64,000 nucleotides of DNA from an uncultured Sphingorhabdus sp. (GCA_937873665.1 CALMYW010000460.1:1-64000); one strand, 5' to 3'. Shown: positions 26,054 through 37,817, counted from the stretch's first letter. Made by a program: numbers and translations. Notes: generated by a model from the letters alone, not told the origin.

Positions 26054-27677
26054 AAATCGCCTCCTTGAACGGTTCCATGCCTACGCGGCGATAGGTGTCG
26101 ACGAAGCGTTCACCGGGTTCACGCAGCTCTTTGTACTTATTGGTCGCGCGTTCGACTGCGTCGACAATGCCGTCTTCGTCGAAACCGGGGCCGGTGATCT
26201 TGCCGATGCTGACATCTTCCGCGCCCGAGCCGCCGAGGGTGAGCTGGTAATTTTCAACACCTTTGCGGTCGACGCCCAATATGCCGATATGCCCTGCATG
26301 GTGATGCCCGCAGGCGTTGATGCAGCCCGAAATCTTGAGCTTTAACTCGCCCAGATCGCGCTGGCGTGCTGGGTCGGCAAAGCGGGTCGCGATTTTCTGC
26401 GCGATTGGAATCGAACGGGCATTGGCAAGGCTGCAATAATCGAGGCCGGGGCAGGCGATGATATCGCTGATCAGGTCCAGATTGGCATTGGCCAGCTCGG
26501 CTGCGTTGAGCGCCTGCCACACCGCGTAGAGATCGCGCTTGGCGACATGCGGCAGCACGATGTTCTGCGCATGGGTGACGCGCAGTTCATCAAAGCTGTA
26601 TTTCTCGGCAAGGTCAGCCATCACATCGATCTGGGGAGACGATGCGTCGCCCGGGATGCCGCCAATCGGTTTCAGGCTGATATTGACGATGGCATAGCCC
26701 GCTTGTTTGTGCGGCTTCACATTCTGGTCGAGCCAGACCGCGAAATCGGGATCGCTGCGGTCGATATCGTCGCTGAGGCCAGCTTCGAACGCTGGCGGTG
26801 CGAAATAGGCCGAAATGCGCTCAAGCTCTGCAGCGGGAGGATCAATGCCCAGCGTCTTCACATGCGCGAACTCTTCTTCGACCTGGCGGCGATATTCGTC
26901 GGCACCGATTTCGTGGACGAGAATCTTGATACGCGCCTTGTAGATATTGTCGCGGCGGCCATAGCGGTTGTAGACGCGCAGGCAGGCCTCGGCATAGCTG
27001 AGGAAATCCTCGATCGGGACATAGTCCTTGATGAGCGGAGCGATCATCGGGGTACGGCCCATGCCACCGCCGACATAGAATGCCGCGCCCAGCTTGCCAT
27101 CGCGATTGACCAACTGGATGCCGATATCGTGCAGGCGCATCGCGGCTCGATCTTCATCGGCTGCAATGACAGCAATCTTGAACTTACGCGGCAGATAGCT
27201 GAACTCGGGATGGAAGGTGCTCCACTGGCGCATCAACTCGGCCCAGGGGCGAGGATCGGCGACTTCGTCCGCGGCTGCGCCGGCATATTGGTCCGAACTG
27301 ATATTGCGGATGCAATTACCGCTGGTCTGGATGGCGTGCATCTCGACCGTCGCCAGTTCAGCCAGCAGATCTGCGCATTCTTCCAGCTTGATCCAGTTAT
27401 ACTGGATATTCTGGCGCGTGGTGAAATGGCCGTAATCGCGGTCATATTTGCGGGCGATGTGGGCGAGCATCCGCATCTGGCGGCTGTCGAGTGTGCCGTA
27501 AGGAATGGCAACGCGCAGCATATAGGCATGCAGCTGCAGATAGAGGCCGTTCATCAGGCGCAGCGGCTTGAACTGGTCCTCTGTAATTTCGCCAGCGAGG
27601 CGGCGCTTCACCTGGTCGCGGAACTCCTCGACGCGTGCATCGACGATCGCTTGGTCGTAATTGTCATATTTATACAT
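26046..27677 (-). CDS. cysI: Assimilatory sulfite reductase, siroheme/[4Fe-4S] haemoprotein
   Basis: This 543-residue enzyme reduces sulfite to sulfide with six electrons. It has two ferredoxin-like half-domains and the cluster ligands CPGLDYC (Cys409, Cys415) and CINAC (Cys452, Cys456) near GHHHAGHIG. No flavoprotein cysJ is adjacent, so ferredoxin is a likely electron donor. A nitrite reductase is possible by family, but cobA, DUF934 and cysH next door favour sulfite. Confidence 0.93.
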   Translation of the reverse strand: MYKYDNYDQAIVDARVEEFRDQVKRRLAGEITEDQFKPLRLMNGLYLQLHAYMLRVAIPYGTLDSRQMRMLAHIARKYDRDYGHFTTRQNIQYNWIKLEECADLLAELATVEMHAIQTSGNCIRNISSDQYAGAAADEVADPRPWAELMRQWSTFHPEFSYLPRKFKIAVIAADEDRAAMRLHDIGIQLVNRDGKLGAAFYVGGGMGRTPMIAPLIKDYVPIEDFLSYAEACLRVYNRYGRRDNIYKARIKILVHEIGADEYRRQVEEEFAHVKTLGIDPPAAELERISAYFAPPAFEAGLSDDIDRSDPDFAVWLDQNVKPHKQAGYAIVNISLKPIGGIPGDASSPQIDVMADLAEKYSFDELRVTHAQNIVLPHVAKRDLYAVWQALNAAELANANLDLISDIIACPGLDYCSLANARSIPIAQKIATRFADPARQRDLGELKLKISGCINACGHHHAGHIGILGVDRKGVENYQLTLGGSGAEDVSIGKITGPGFDEDGIVDAVERATNKYKELREPGERFVDTYRRVGMEPFKEAIYG

Positions 27678-27678
27678 T

Positions 27679-27975
27679 TCAAATCACCCAATCGCCGGCA
27701 GCAGGGTCGGCAGGTTTCAAGGTAAGGTCAGGGCGCACAGTGGGGCCGAGTGCGCGCACGCGATCCTTGATATGCGCAGGGCGCGGGCCTTCGGGGGTTG
27801 GGATTGCCTCGATGATGTAAGGCGCATTTACACGACGCGCGCCTTCTTCAGCATGCAATATGGCATCGCCGCTTTCGCCCACATCGACGGCATCCTCGAC
27901 ATGGATCGACCAACCATTGCCGGTCCACCAGGTCACCGCGCCCGAGGCTAGATCATTTCCGGTCAACAATTTCAC
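27679..27975 (-). CDS. DUF2849 domain protein
   Basis: The 98-residue product (MKLLTGNDLASGAVTWWTGN, GPRPAHIKDRVRALGPTVRP) matches the small DUF2849 family found next to sulfite reductase genes in alphaproteobacteria. It ends 2 bp before cysI begins and overlaps the end of cobA by 4 bp, so it is surely part of the operon. Its function is unknown. Confidence 0.85.
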   Translation of the reverse strand: MKLLTGNDLASGAVTWWTGNGWSIHVEDAVDVGESGDAILHAEEGARRVNAPYIIEAIPTPEGPRPAHIKDRVRALGPTVRPDLTLKPADPAAGDWVI

Positions 27976-28739
27976 GCAAGATACTCCGCTTCACGGGCAA
28001 GGGCAGCCAGCCGATCTTCGGCATTGGACATCAGCACCACATCGCCCACAATGATGATGGCGGGGGAGCGCACGGCTTCGCGTGTGATCATACCGCCAAG
28101 GTCGGTCAGGATCGTGCGGAGCGCGCGGCCGTCTTTACGGCCCACACGCTCCAGCACGGCGACGGGCGTGTCGGGGGAAAGCCCGTCGGCAATCAATTTC
28201 TCGGATATGTCGTCGGCAGTCGCGACGCCCATATAGATAACGAGCGTGCGGCCCTTGCCAGCGAGACCGGCCCAATTCTGGTCGGTCAGTCCTTTGCACT
28301 GGCCGGCAACGAAGGTGACGGCGCTGGATGCATCGCGGTGGGTAAGGGGGAGCAAGGCTTCCGCTCCACCAGCAACAGCCGCCGAAATGCCGGGGATGAC
28401 TTCGACCGGAACGCCCGCTTCACGGCAAGCATCAACCTCTTCACCGCCACGCCCGAAGATAAAGGGATCGCCGCCCTTCAGGCGCACCACAGTGTATCCA
28501 GCGAGCGCCTCACGCACGAGTATGGCGTTGATGTCTTGCTGCGGCACCGAATGGCGGCTGCGTTGCTTGGCGACCGAAATCAGCCGTGCATCGGCGCGAG
28601 TCAGCGCGAGGATTGCATCATCGACCAAGCCGTCATGCACCACGACATCCGCCGCAGCGATCAGCCGCGCGGCCTTTACCGTGAGCAAATCGGGGTCACC
28701 CGGGCCTGCGCCGACCAGATAGACTGTGCCTTTTTCCAT
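27972..28739 (-). CDS. cobA: Uroporphyrinogen-III C-methyltransferase
   Basis: The enzyme adds two methyl groups from SAM to uroporphyrinogen III, giving precorrin-2, the precursor of siroheme needed by CysI. The 255-residue product has VYLVGAGPGDPDLLTVKAAR, VVHDGLVDDAILAL, VVRLKGGDPFIFGRGGEE and VIPGISAAVAGGAEALLPLT, the classic family motifs. It is the single-domain CobA type; a CysG-like oxidase/chelatase must lie elsewhere. It is first in the minus-strand operon. Confidence 0.95.
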   Translation of the reverse strand: MEKGTVYLVGAGPGDPDLLTVKAARLIAAADVVVHDGLVDDAILALTRADARLISVAKQRSRHSVPQQDINAILVREALAGYTVVRLKGGDPFIFGRGGEEVDACREAGVPVEVIPGISAAVAGGAEALLPLTHRDASSAVTFVAGQCKGLTDQNWAGLAGKGRTLVIYMGVATADDISEKLIADGLSPDTPVAVLERVGRKDGRALRTILTDLGGMITREAVRSPAIIIVGDVVLMSNAEDRLAALAREAEYLA

Positions 28740-28817
28740 GCTGCCAAGATGCGCCTTGGCGCGGCAAAGGCCAAATCAGGATATGTTGGCGGGGGGATAG
28801 GGCGGCTTTAGGGGTAT

Positions 28818-28908
28818 CGTCGCCCCGGCGTTGGCCGGGGCCGCGGGAGGTTTTTTCTACAGCTTTTGAAAAGCGGATAACGGCCCCTGCCTGCGCAGGG
28901 GCGACGCC
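28818..28908. repeat. Dispersed double-hairpin repeat (copy 3)
   Basis: CGTCGCCCCGGC / GCCGGGGCCGC (28818-28844) and GGCCCCTGC / GCAGGGGCGACGCC (28882-28908) form two facing hairpins around an AT-richer centre. It lies in the 173-bp gap between the cobA start and the clpA stop, and may help end or stabilise the clpA transcript. Confidence 0.85.
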
Positions 28909-28912
28909 ACTC

Positions 28913-31243
<2,331 letters not shown>

Positions 31244-31399
31244 TCAGATACACTCCGTGGCGAAGCCACCGACCGCCGGTTACCCCGCTGATACAATGTC
31301 GCCCTTTTAACGGCGCATTTCAACCGCGCTTGCGGTGCTTTTCGAATTTTCCCGAAAATGGTTGCCGAAATGTTGCGGATAAACGCTTAACGGGCCAGC

Positions 31400-31600
31400 T
31401 CAACCCTTGCGAAACAGCGCATCGGCGGCACTGCGATGGCTTGATGCCGCATTTATTTTGGACTCGCAGCGGGCGATTTCGCTTTTCAGCTGCTCGATAC
31501 GCTCCTTGAGCTCGTCGATTGACAAGGGGTCCAGGTCTTCGCGCAGCAATTGCTTGAGGGGCTCGGTGCCACGGAGCGGTAAATTCTCATCGATATCCAT
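31400..31600 (-). CDS. DUF1192 family small coiled-coil protein
   Basis: The 66-residue product starts MDIDENLPLRGTEPLKQLLR and contains DPLSIDELKERIEQLKSEIA, the alphaproteobacterial DUF1192 pattern: a short acidic head and a heptad-like helix. An extended frame to 31750 runs into the divergent gene and is rejected. Function is unknown. It is divergent from the quinone oxidoreductase gene. Confidence 0.85.
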   Translation of the reverse strand: MDIDENLPLRGTEPLKQLLREDLDPLSIDELKERIEQLKSEIARCESKINAASSHRSAADALFRKG

Positions 31601-31669
31601 GGCGCGAGTGTTGACTGGACCTTCGTCGCTGTCAATATGCCGCCGTTTTCCAGCGACCGGCAAGGGGGA

Positions 31670-32671
31670 ATGGCCGTGGCTCTGCCCGATATGATGGCTG
31701 CAATCGAAATCTCGACACCGGGCGGGCCCGAAATGCTGCTCCCTTGCCAACGGCCAGTTCCCGTTCCGGGCGCGGGTGAAGTGCTGGTAAAGGTTGCGGC
31801 CGCTGGCGTGAATCAGCCCGATGTGGTGCAGCGCATGGGGCTTTATCCGGCACCGCCCGGTGCCAGCGACCTGCCGGGGCTTGAAATTTCAGGAACTGTC
31901 GAGGCGATAGGACCCGGGGTTGAAACCGAGCATATGGGGCAGAGAGTCTGCGCTCTCGTCGCTGGCGGCGGCTATGCCGAATATTGCGTCGCTCGTGCCG
32001 ATGTTTGCTGGCCGGTTCCGCCCAGCCTGTCGATGGAGGAGGCCGCTGCCATTCCCGAAACACTGATGACGGTGTGGCACAATGTCTTCGAACGCGGCTA
32101 CGCCTCTGAAGGCGAAACGATACTGGTGCATGGCGGCACCAGTGGCATTGGTACAATGGCGATCAAACTCGGCAAGCTGTTCGGGCTGGAGGTTATTGTA
32201 ACTTGCGGTTCGGCGGAAAAATGCGCAGCTGCTTTGGCCATCGGCGCGGACCATGCCATAGACTACAAGGCGAGCGATTTTGTCGAGGAGGTCGGCAAGA
32301 TTACCAGCGGCAAGGGCGTGCATCTGGTGCTCGATATGGTCGCCGGAAGCTATGTTCCGCGCAACCTCAAATGTTTGCGCGAGGATGGGCGGCATGTGAC
32401 GATTGCCGTGCAGGGCGGGCTGGTTGCTGAAATCAACATGGCGCAGGTGATGGGCCGCCGGCTGACCTTGACCGGATCAACGCTGCGTCCGCGGTCCAAT
32501 GAATTCAAGGGGCTGCTGGCGCAGGAGATTTACGAAAATGTTTGGCCCGATGTCGTCGAAGGGCGCCTTCGCCCCGAAATGGCGCGGTCCTTTCCGCTGG
32601 TGGAAGCCGCCGCAGCCCACCGCCTGATGGAAAGCGGCAATTTTGTCGGCAAGATTATCTTGCTCGCGTAA
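31670..32671 (+). CDS. NAD(P)H quinone oxidoreductase, PIG3/zinc-less MDR type
   Basis: The 333-residue product has the medium-chain dehydrogenase layout: an N-terminal GroES-like domain (AGVNQPDVVQRMGLYPAPPG), the MDR segment ETLMTVWHNVFERG, and a Rossmann motif ILVHGGTSGIGTMAIKLGKL. No structural zinc cysteine cluster is seen, which fits quinone reductases. The start is uncertain: ATG at 31637, 31670 or 31691 are in frame and none has an ideally spaced ribosome-binding site. Confidence 0.87.
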   Translation: MAVALPDMMAAIEISTPGGPEMLLPCQRPVPVPGAGEVLVKVAAAGVNQPDVVQRMGLYPAPPGASDLPGLEISGTVEAIGPGVETEHMGQRVCALVAGGGYAEYCVARADVCWPVPPSLSMEEAAAIPETLMTVWHNVFERGYASEGETILVHGGTSGIGTMAIKLGKLFGLEVIVTCGSAEKCAAALAIGADHAIDYKASDFVEEVGKITSGKGVHLVLDMVAGSYVPRNLKCLREDGRHVTIAVQGGLVAEINMAQVMGRRLTLTGSTLRPRSNEFKGLLAQEIYENVWPDVVEGRLRPEMARSFPLVEAAAAHRLMESGNFVGKIILLA

Positions 32672-32680
32672 CCCAACAAA

Positions 32681-32706
32681 AAACCCCGGAGTTTCCTCCG
32701 GGGTTT
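32681..32706. terminator. Bidirectional terminator between convergent genes
   Basis: AAACCCCGGA (32681-32690) and TCCGGGGTTT (32697-32706) form a perfect 10-bp stem with a 6-nt loop, with A-rich (aacaaaa) and T-containing flanks. It lies between the quinone oxidoreductase and the convergent TonB receptor gene. Confidence 0.85.
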
Positions 32707-32729
32707 GATGTTTGCGCTACCGGCTCAGG

Positions 32730-35678
32730 TCAGAACCGGAAACCTACCGCAACGCCGTAGGTGCGCGGATCCAGCGTGTAGATATTTGTGAACAGGCCCG
32801 ATGACGGGTCTGTAATATACTTGCCTGTGATCGCCTGCGAGTTGAACAAGTTCGATACAAATGCCCGCGCATAAAACTTGTCTTCTGGTCCAGAGACAGT
32901 CAGCTGTGTGCTGACAATTTCATATGACTTAATACGATCGCGGACTGTATTAAAATTGCTGCCCCATGCATTACCCGTGAAGTACAGGTCTGCACGCGGC
33001 GTAATGGTCCAGCCACTGTTGGTTTTAATGTCATACTGAGCGCCAACAGAGAATTTAAAGTTTGGCGAGTTGGCTAGTTCATTACCTTTCAGGTTGCGTT
33101 CCACACCGCCAGGCAGGAAGAAGCCACCGCCCGCGCCCGCGTCAAACAGGTAGGTACCTGCGGGAGTATTGGCGTGAATGAAGCTGCCCAATGCGCCGCA
33201 AAGTGAGAAGGCACCAAAGGAGTTTGTTCCGGGTACCTGGACTGCAGGCCTGATCAGGCCGCCTCCGGCAACAGCATTGAACCCGTTTACAAGCGCCAGC
33301 GTGTTGGCAATGGGAACACTTCCAGCGACAGCGGGAGCAACGACGCAGTTAGCAGCGCTTTGCAGATCCTTGATGATCACCACATCGCTACGTCCATTGG
33401 AAGGATTTCGCGTGTCTACTGTATTAAAGTCGGCGATTTCGGTTTTGAGATAGGAAAGGCTGGCATTGACCGTGAATTCCCTTACCGGTCTAACGATTGC
33501 TTCCAGTTCGACCCCGTAGATCGTTGCGTTCGTATTGTCATTGAACGATGTGCGGTTGATGATCCGGCTGACTTGAAAGCCATTATATTTGTAATAGAAA
33601 CCGGTTGCATTGAGCTGCAGATGACCGCCAATGAAGCTGTTTTTGGTCCCGATTTCGAAAGCATCGATAAGCTCTCCGTCGAATGTCAACGGAATGGGCG
33701 GGAACAAGTTTGGATCGTAAGGCGGATTAAATCCACCGGGCTTATAACCCCGCGTGTAACTTGCATAAACCAGTGTGTCGTCCGTGAAGGAGACATCAGG
33801 TTTCCAGTCAACAACAACGCGTCCCGTTATTTCGTCGAACGTGCCAGATTGTATGGCAAATTCCTGTTGTCCTGGTTTCGAACTGTCTCCGTCGAAGTTT
33901 GCCAGTATCGAATTAACGTCGGTCGTTCCATAAGGGACGAGTACGTTTAGGAAAGGCTGGCGAGCCCGAATGTATTTTTTGTCATTCGAGTATCTCAGGC
34001 CACCCGTCACCTTCAAATTGTCAGCCAAGTCAAAATAGACCTCACCGAACAGACCGTAGGTTTTCAAATGGGCTTTGTCCGTATCGCTGTGATAGAATGG
34101 CGGTGCCATAGCGTAATCTAGCGATGGAAGGCCGGCACCCAGCGCTGTGACGACACCGAGGAACGTTGACATGTAGTCGAAGCCAGAGGCCAAGACCGCA
34201 TAATCAATATTTCGCCCTGTGCTCTCAAGATACAGACCGCCCAACAGGAAGTTGAAGGGACCATCAAAATCAGATGCCAGACGTCCTTCAATCGACCATT
34301 GTTTGTTCTTGCCCCCGGAATAATCGAACTCGGTCGTATTATCTGCGCACGATTGCACTCGTCCGCCGATCGAGCCTGCATGCAACGGGTCAAACGCTGA
34401 AGCGCAAAGCTGGTTTCCTCGGAATGCACCTGACCTCAATATTGCTTGCGCAATGGGGTTTCCGCCAGCACCGGCGGCCCGCAATGCAACTAGGCCAGGA
34501 TTATTGGCGAGGCTGCGCGTCGTTGTCAGGTTATAGTCAAGGCTGGATGAATATTCGTTCTCAGAATAGCCACCGGTCAATGTGGCCGTCAGGTCTCCGA
34601 AGCTCTGCTCCAGTTCTGCACTGATCGTCAACTGGTCGGATTTCCAGAAGGGCTCGAAGTCAACTGCGACTCGCCGAACATTGGTCGGGTTGATCGCCGT
34701 ATCGTAGGAGTGTCCATCGTCTCCGTAAACACTTCCCAGTCCGAAAGCCGCCAAGGGACCAAATCCTGCGATCGTCAGGAACTCACGGCTTCCCAATGTC
34801 CCGACAGCCGTAGAGTCGCCATTGATGACCTGAAAGGCTTCCTGGTCGGGGCGACAACCGAGAATGGCAGTGACATCCGTAGCGCAAAGCTGTTTCTGAC
34901 CACGTGAGCGGTTGCTGTCTTCCTTAAAATACTGGGCCGTTACGGTGAATTTCGTTGAATCGCTGGGTTCCAGCTTGAAGGAACCGCGAACGGAATAATA
35001 ATCTCGGCCGTCAATGTCATTTCCGGTGTTGAAATTCTTCGTATACCCGTCGCGTTTCAGGTACATGCCAGCCAGCCTGACACCGGCGATATCGCCGATC
35101 GGCACATTGACCATGCCCTTGGCCTGTATCGTGTTATATTTTCCGTAGGAGGCTTCGCCAGCGGCCGCAAATGCGTTCAGATCCGGCTTGGCGGTGATGA
35201 TGTTGAAAACGCCCGCTGTCGCGTTGCGTCCAAATAGAGTCCCTTGAGGGCCGCGTAATACTTCGAGGCGTTCCAGATCATAAAATTCGGAATCGAAGAT
35301 GCGACTGCCGATCAACGGCATATCGTTGAAGTGGATGGCGACACCTGCGTCTCCAGACGCTGCAACCACCGGCGAACCGATGCCGCGAATGGTGATGTTG
35401 GTGCCCGAGAAGTTGCCGTATGTGATCGACGTGCTCGGCAGTGCAAGTTGCAATTCTTGCGGATTGTCGATCTGCTGTCGCTCCAGCGCTTCGGTTGTAA
35501 ATGCCGATACGGCAATTGGAACGTCTTGCAGGCTTTGTGCCTGTCGCTGTGCCGTGACAACGATTTCGTCCCCGAAGCCGGTGCCTTCATCATCGGCTTG
35601 CGGCGCAGTTTGTGCAAAGGCTGGCATTGCCATCGAAATGGCAAGCGCAGTCGCACTGACTAGATGTAGCTTACGCAT
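32730..35678 (-). CDS. TonB-dependent outer-membrane receptor
   Basis: The 982-residue product has a signal peptide ending MAMPAFAQ, a TonB-box-like DEIVVTAQR, a plug domain with LERLEVLRGPQGTLFGRNAT, and a long beta-barrel ending in TYGVAVGFRF with the terminal aromatic. It takes up a siderophore or other large ligand with TonB energy; the ligand cannot be told. GC is low for the window (23 of 60 at 33541-33600). GGAGGGAGAGG precedes the ATG. No transporter or sigma/anti-sigma partner is adjacent. Confidence 0.93.
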   Translation of the reverse strand: MRKLHLVSATALAISMAMPAFAQTAPQADDEGTGFGDEIVVTAQRQAQSLQDVPIAVSAFTTEALERQQIDNPQELQLALPSTSITYGNFSGTNITIRGIGSPVVAASGDAGVAIHFNDMPLIGSRIFDSEFYDLERLEVLRGPQGTLFGRNATAGVFNIITAKPDLNAFAAAGEASYGKYNTIQAKGMVNVPIGDIAGVRLAGMYLKRDGYTKNFNTGNDIDGRDYYSVRGSFKLEPSDSTKFTVTAQYFKEDSNRSRGQKQLCATDVTAILGCRPDQEAFQVINGDSTAVGTLGSREFLTIAGFGPLAAFGLGSVYGDDGHSYDTAINPTNVRRVAVDFEPFWKSDQLTISAELEQSFGDLTATLTGGYSENEYSSSLDYNLTTTRSLANNPGLVALRAAGAGGNPIAQAILRSGAFRGNQLCASAFDPLHAGSIGGRVQSCADNTTEFDYSGGKNKQWSIEGRLASDFDGPFNFLLGGLYLESTGRNIDYAVLASGFDYMSTFLGVVTALGAGLPSLDYAMAPPFYHSDTDKAHLKTYGLFGEVYFDLADNLKVTGGLRYSNDKKYIRARQPFLNVLVPYGTTDVNSILANFDGDSSKPGQQEFAIQSGTFDEITGRVVVDWKPDVSFTDDTLVYASYTRGYKPGGFNPPYDPNLFPPIPLTFDGELIDAFEIGTKNSFIGGHLQLNATGFYYKYNGFQVSRIINRTSFNDNTNATIYGVELEAIVRPVREFTVNASLSYLKTEIADFNTVDTRNPSNGRSDVVIIKDLQSAANCVVAPAVAGSVPIANTLALVNGFNAVAGGGLIRPAVQVPGTNSFGAFSLCGALGSFIHANTPAGTYLFDAGAGGGFFLPGGVERNLKGNELANSPNFKFSVGAQYDIKTNSGWTITPRADLYFTGNAWGSNFNTVRDRIKSYEIVSTQLTVSGPEDKFYARAFVSNLFNSQAITGKYITDPSSGLFTNIYTLDPRTYGVAVGFRF

Positions 35679-35805
35679 GGTCCTCTCCCTCCATTAATTG
35701 CTACGAGATAGTGATGTAGTGAAATCAAATTACGTCTTCGAAGGTCTCCTCAAACCTTTGGCAATGCGCAGTGTTAAGTGCGCAATTAATGCAGTCAAGC
35801 CTTTC

Positions 35806-35821
35806 CTGCATAGCTATGCAG
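35806..35821. promoter_or_regulatory. Perfect 16-bp palindrome upstream of trcR
   Basis: CTGCATAGCTATGCAG is self-complementary over all 16 bases and lies in the 249-bp intergenic region between the divergent TonB receptor and trcR genes. It could be a dimer-binding operator for either gene. No matching second site was found in the window by eye. Confidence 0.4.
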
Positions 35822-35883
35822 AGTTTTCCGACGAATGATGCTTGCCGTAAGGGCGGCTTTGGCCTAAGCGGGCGCCATATTCA

Positions 35884-35906
35884 GGCCGCTCCGGTAAGGG
35901 GCGGCC
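35884..35906 (+). promoter_or_regulatory. Hairpin in trcR leader
   Basis: GGCCGC (35884-35889) pairs with GCGGCC (35901-35906), followed by ctatttatt and then TTGGAGA before the trcR ATG at 35928. It could be an attenuator or an mRNA-stabilising structure. Confidence 0.35.
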
Positions 35907-35927
35907 CTATTTATTGGAGAATCAGAC

Positions 35928-36635
35928 ATGGCCCAGAACGGACTTGTTCCCCTGATGCCGCACGCGACCGCAGCATGGCTGGTCGACAATACAGCGCTCG
36001 CATTTCACCAGATTGCCGAATTCTGCGGCCTGCACATTTTGGAAGTGCAGGCGATGGCTGATGACATGACGGGTACCAAATATACCGGCCGCGATCCCGT
36101 CCGTGCGGGTGAACTTTCGATGGAAGAAATCGAAAAGGGACAGGCAGATAGCGACTATTCCCTGAAAATCAGCAAGGGACCGGAACAGGTGCGCCGTACC
36201 AAGGGCCCGCGCTATACGCCGGTATCGAAGCGTCAGGATAAGCCGGATGGCATCGCTTGGCTGCTGCGCAACCACCCTGAAATTTCCGACGGTGCGATTT
36301 GCAAGATCATCGGTACCACGCGCAACACGATCCAGGCGATCCGTGAGCGCAGCCATTGGAATATCAGCGAGATCCAGCCGAAGGACCCGGTGACGCTCGG
36401 GCTGTGCTCGCAGCGCGAGCTGGACGCGATTGTTGCGCGTGCGGCCAAAAAGGCCGGCCTTGAAGACAAGGCTGCAGATGACAGCCGTTTCGCTGGCGAC
36501 AAGGAAGCCTTGCTGACACAGCTGCGCAACGAACGCGACGAAGCCAAGCGCGCTGCCGAAGAAGCGCTGCATGGCGAAGAAGAAGCGCCTGCCGAACTCA
36601 CTGCGGAAACGCTGTTCAAGAAATCGGGCGAGTAA
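35928..36635 (+). CDS. trcR: Cell-cycle transcriptional regulator TrcR (DUF1013)
   Basis: The 235-residue product begins MAQNGLVPLMPHATAAWLVD and contains HQIAEFCGLHILEVQAMADD and GIAWLLRNHPEISDGAICKI followed by IGTTRNTIQAIRERSHWNIS, which matches the DUF1013/TrcR family of alphaproteobacteria. Members are conserved, cell-cycle-controlled proteins with helix-turn-helix-like segments. The C-terminal third is a charged coiled-coil. ATG 35928 follows TTGGAGAATCAGAC. Confidence 0.9.
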   Translation: MAQNGLVPLMPHATAAWLVDNTALAFHQIAEFCGLHILEVQAMADDMTGTKYTGRDPVRAGELSMEEIEKGQADSDYSLKISKGPEQVRRTKGPRYTPVSKRQDKPDGIAWLLRNHPEISDGAICKIIGTTRNTIQAIRERSHWNISEIQPKDPVTLGLCSQRELDAIVARAAKKAGLEDKAADDSRFAGDKEALLTQLRNERDEAKRAAEEALHGEEEAPAELTAETLFKKSGE

Positions 36636-36698
36636 TCTCGCCGACCTTCCCTAACGTCACCATTGCGCTGTGGTGACGTATGGGGCAGGCAGTCGGTC

Positions 36699-37808
36699 AT
36701 GACTGCTGAAACCCTGCCCGCCTATGACATGTCGCTTGCCGACCATGGCTTTGAACCGATCGAAATCAAAGGGCTGACCTATCCGCTGGGCGAGCATGTG
36801 CCCGGCTATGGCGAAATCTATCCGCTGGCGCCGGACATGGGCTGGACGCGGATGCCGGTGCCAGGCAACCTCAACCATATCAACATCTGGCTGCTCGACG
36901 ACCTTGACGAGCAGGGCGAGGGCTTTGCCATTGCCGATACCGGCCTGTTCATGCCGGTGGTGATCGAAGAGTGGAAGAAGCTGCTTGAAGGCACGTTGGG
37001 TGACCGGCGGATGACGCGCATTTTTGTGACGCACTTCCACCCCGACCATGTCGGCTGCGCAGGCTGGCTTGCCAATCGCTGCAAGGTCCAGCTGTGGATG
37101 AATCGCACCGAATGGTTGATGGCGCGCATGCTGACCGCCGACCAGCGCGATGAGCCGCCCAAGGAGATTCTCGATCGTCGGCGGTATCAGGGATATAATG
37201 AAGCCCAGGTCGAGGATATGCGCAAACGCGGCTTTGGTGGTTTTGCCCGTGCCGTTTCGCAATTGCCGACTGGCCACCGTCGACTCGAAGATGGCCAGCA
37301 TGTCCGCATCGGCGGCCGTGTGTGGGAGGCGATGACCGGAGGTGGTCATACGCCAGAGCATACCTGCCTTATCGACCATCATAATGGCGTAATTATTGCC
37401 GGTGACCAGATCCTGCCGCGCATCACCAGCAATGTTTCGATCATGGATAGCGAACCCGATGCCGATCCGCTCGGCGAATGGCTCGATTCAATTGCCAAAT
37501 TCCGCCGAAAGTTGCCGGGCGACATGCTGGTGCTTCCGGCGCATGGGTCTCCCTTCCGCGGTGTGCATGTGCGCCTCGACAAGCTCGCTGAAGGGCATCA
37601 CGATCGTCTCGACAAGCTTGAGGTTGCGTTGCGTGAAAAACCGATGCGCGCGGTAGATACTTTCGCACTTCTATTTGATCGGCCGATTGACGAGAGCGTT
37701 TTCGGCCTCGCCACCGGGGAATCGCATGCACATCTGGTGCATCTGGTCGCAACCGGTCGCGCTAAGGTAGAGACAATCGACGGGGTTGGCTGGTATAGCG
37801 CCGTTTAG
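36699..37808 (+). CDS. MBL-fold metallo-hydrolase
   Basis: The 369-residue product has the metallo-beta-lactamase signature THFHPDHVG (residues 111-119), GGGHTPEHTCLIDHHNGVII, and GDQILPRI, with a His in LPAHGSPFRGV. The C-terminal ~90 residues resemble the extra helical domain seen in LACTB2-like members. The substrate is unknown. The ATG at 36699 is used; the longer frame begins at a TTG (36663). It ends 9 bp before an acyl-CoA ligase, suggesting a shared role in acyl or thioester chemistry. Confidence 0.88.
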   Translation: MTAETLPAYDMSLADHGFEPIEIKGLTYPLGEHVPGYGEIYPLAPDMGWTRMPVPGNLNHINIWLLDDLDEQGEGFAIADTGLFMPVVIEEWKKLLEGTLGDRRMTRIFVTHFHPDHVGCAGWLANRCKVQLWMNRTEWLMARMLTADQRDEPPKEILDRRRYQGYNEAQVEDMRKRGFGGFARAVSQLPTGHRRLEDGQHVRIGGRVWEAMTGGGHTPEHTCLIDHHNGVIIAGDQILPRITSNVSIMDSEPDADPLGEWLDSIAKFRRKLPGDMLVLPAHGSPFRGVHVRLDKLAEGHHDRLDKLEVALREKPMRAVDTFALLFDRPIDESVFGLATGESHAHLVHLVATGRAKVETIDGVGWYSAV

Positions 37809-37817
37809 AGGAGAGTT

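Noticed and set aside
26547..27725. A 392-codon plus-strand frame opposite cysI
   Set aside because: It is antisense to cysI, whose four cluster cysteines and full length are certain.
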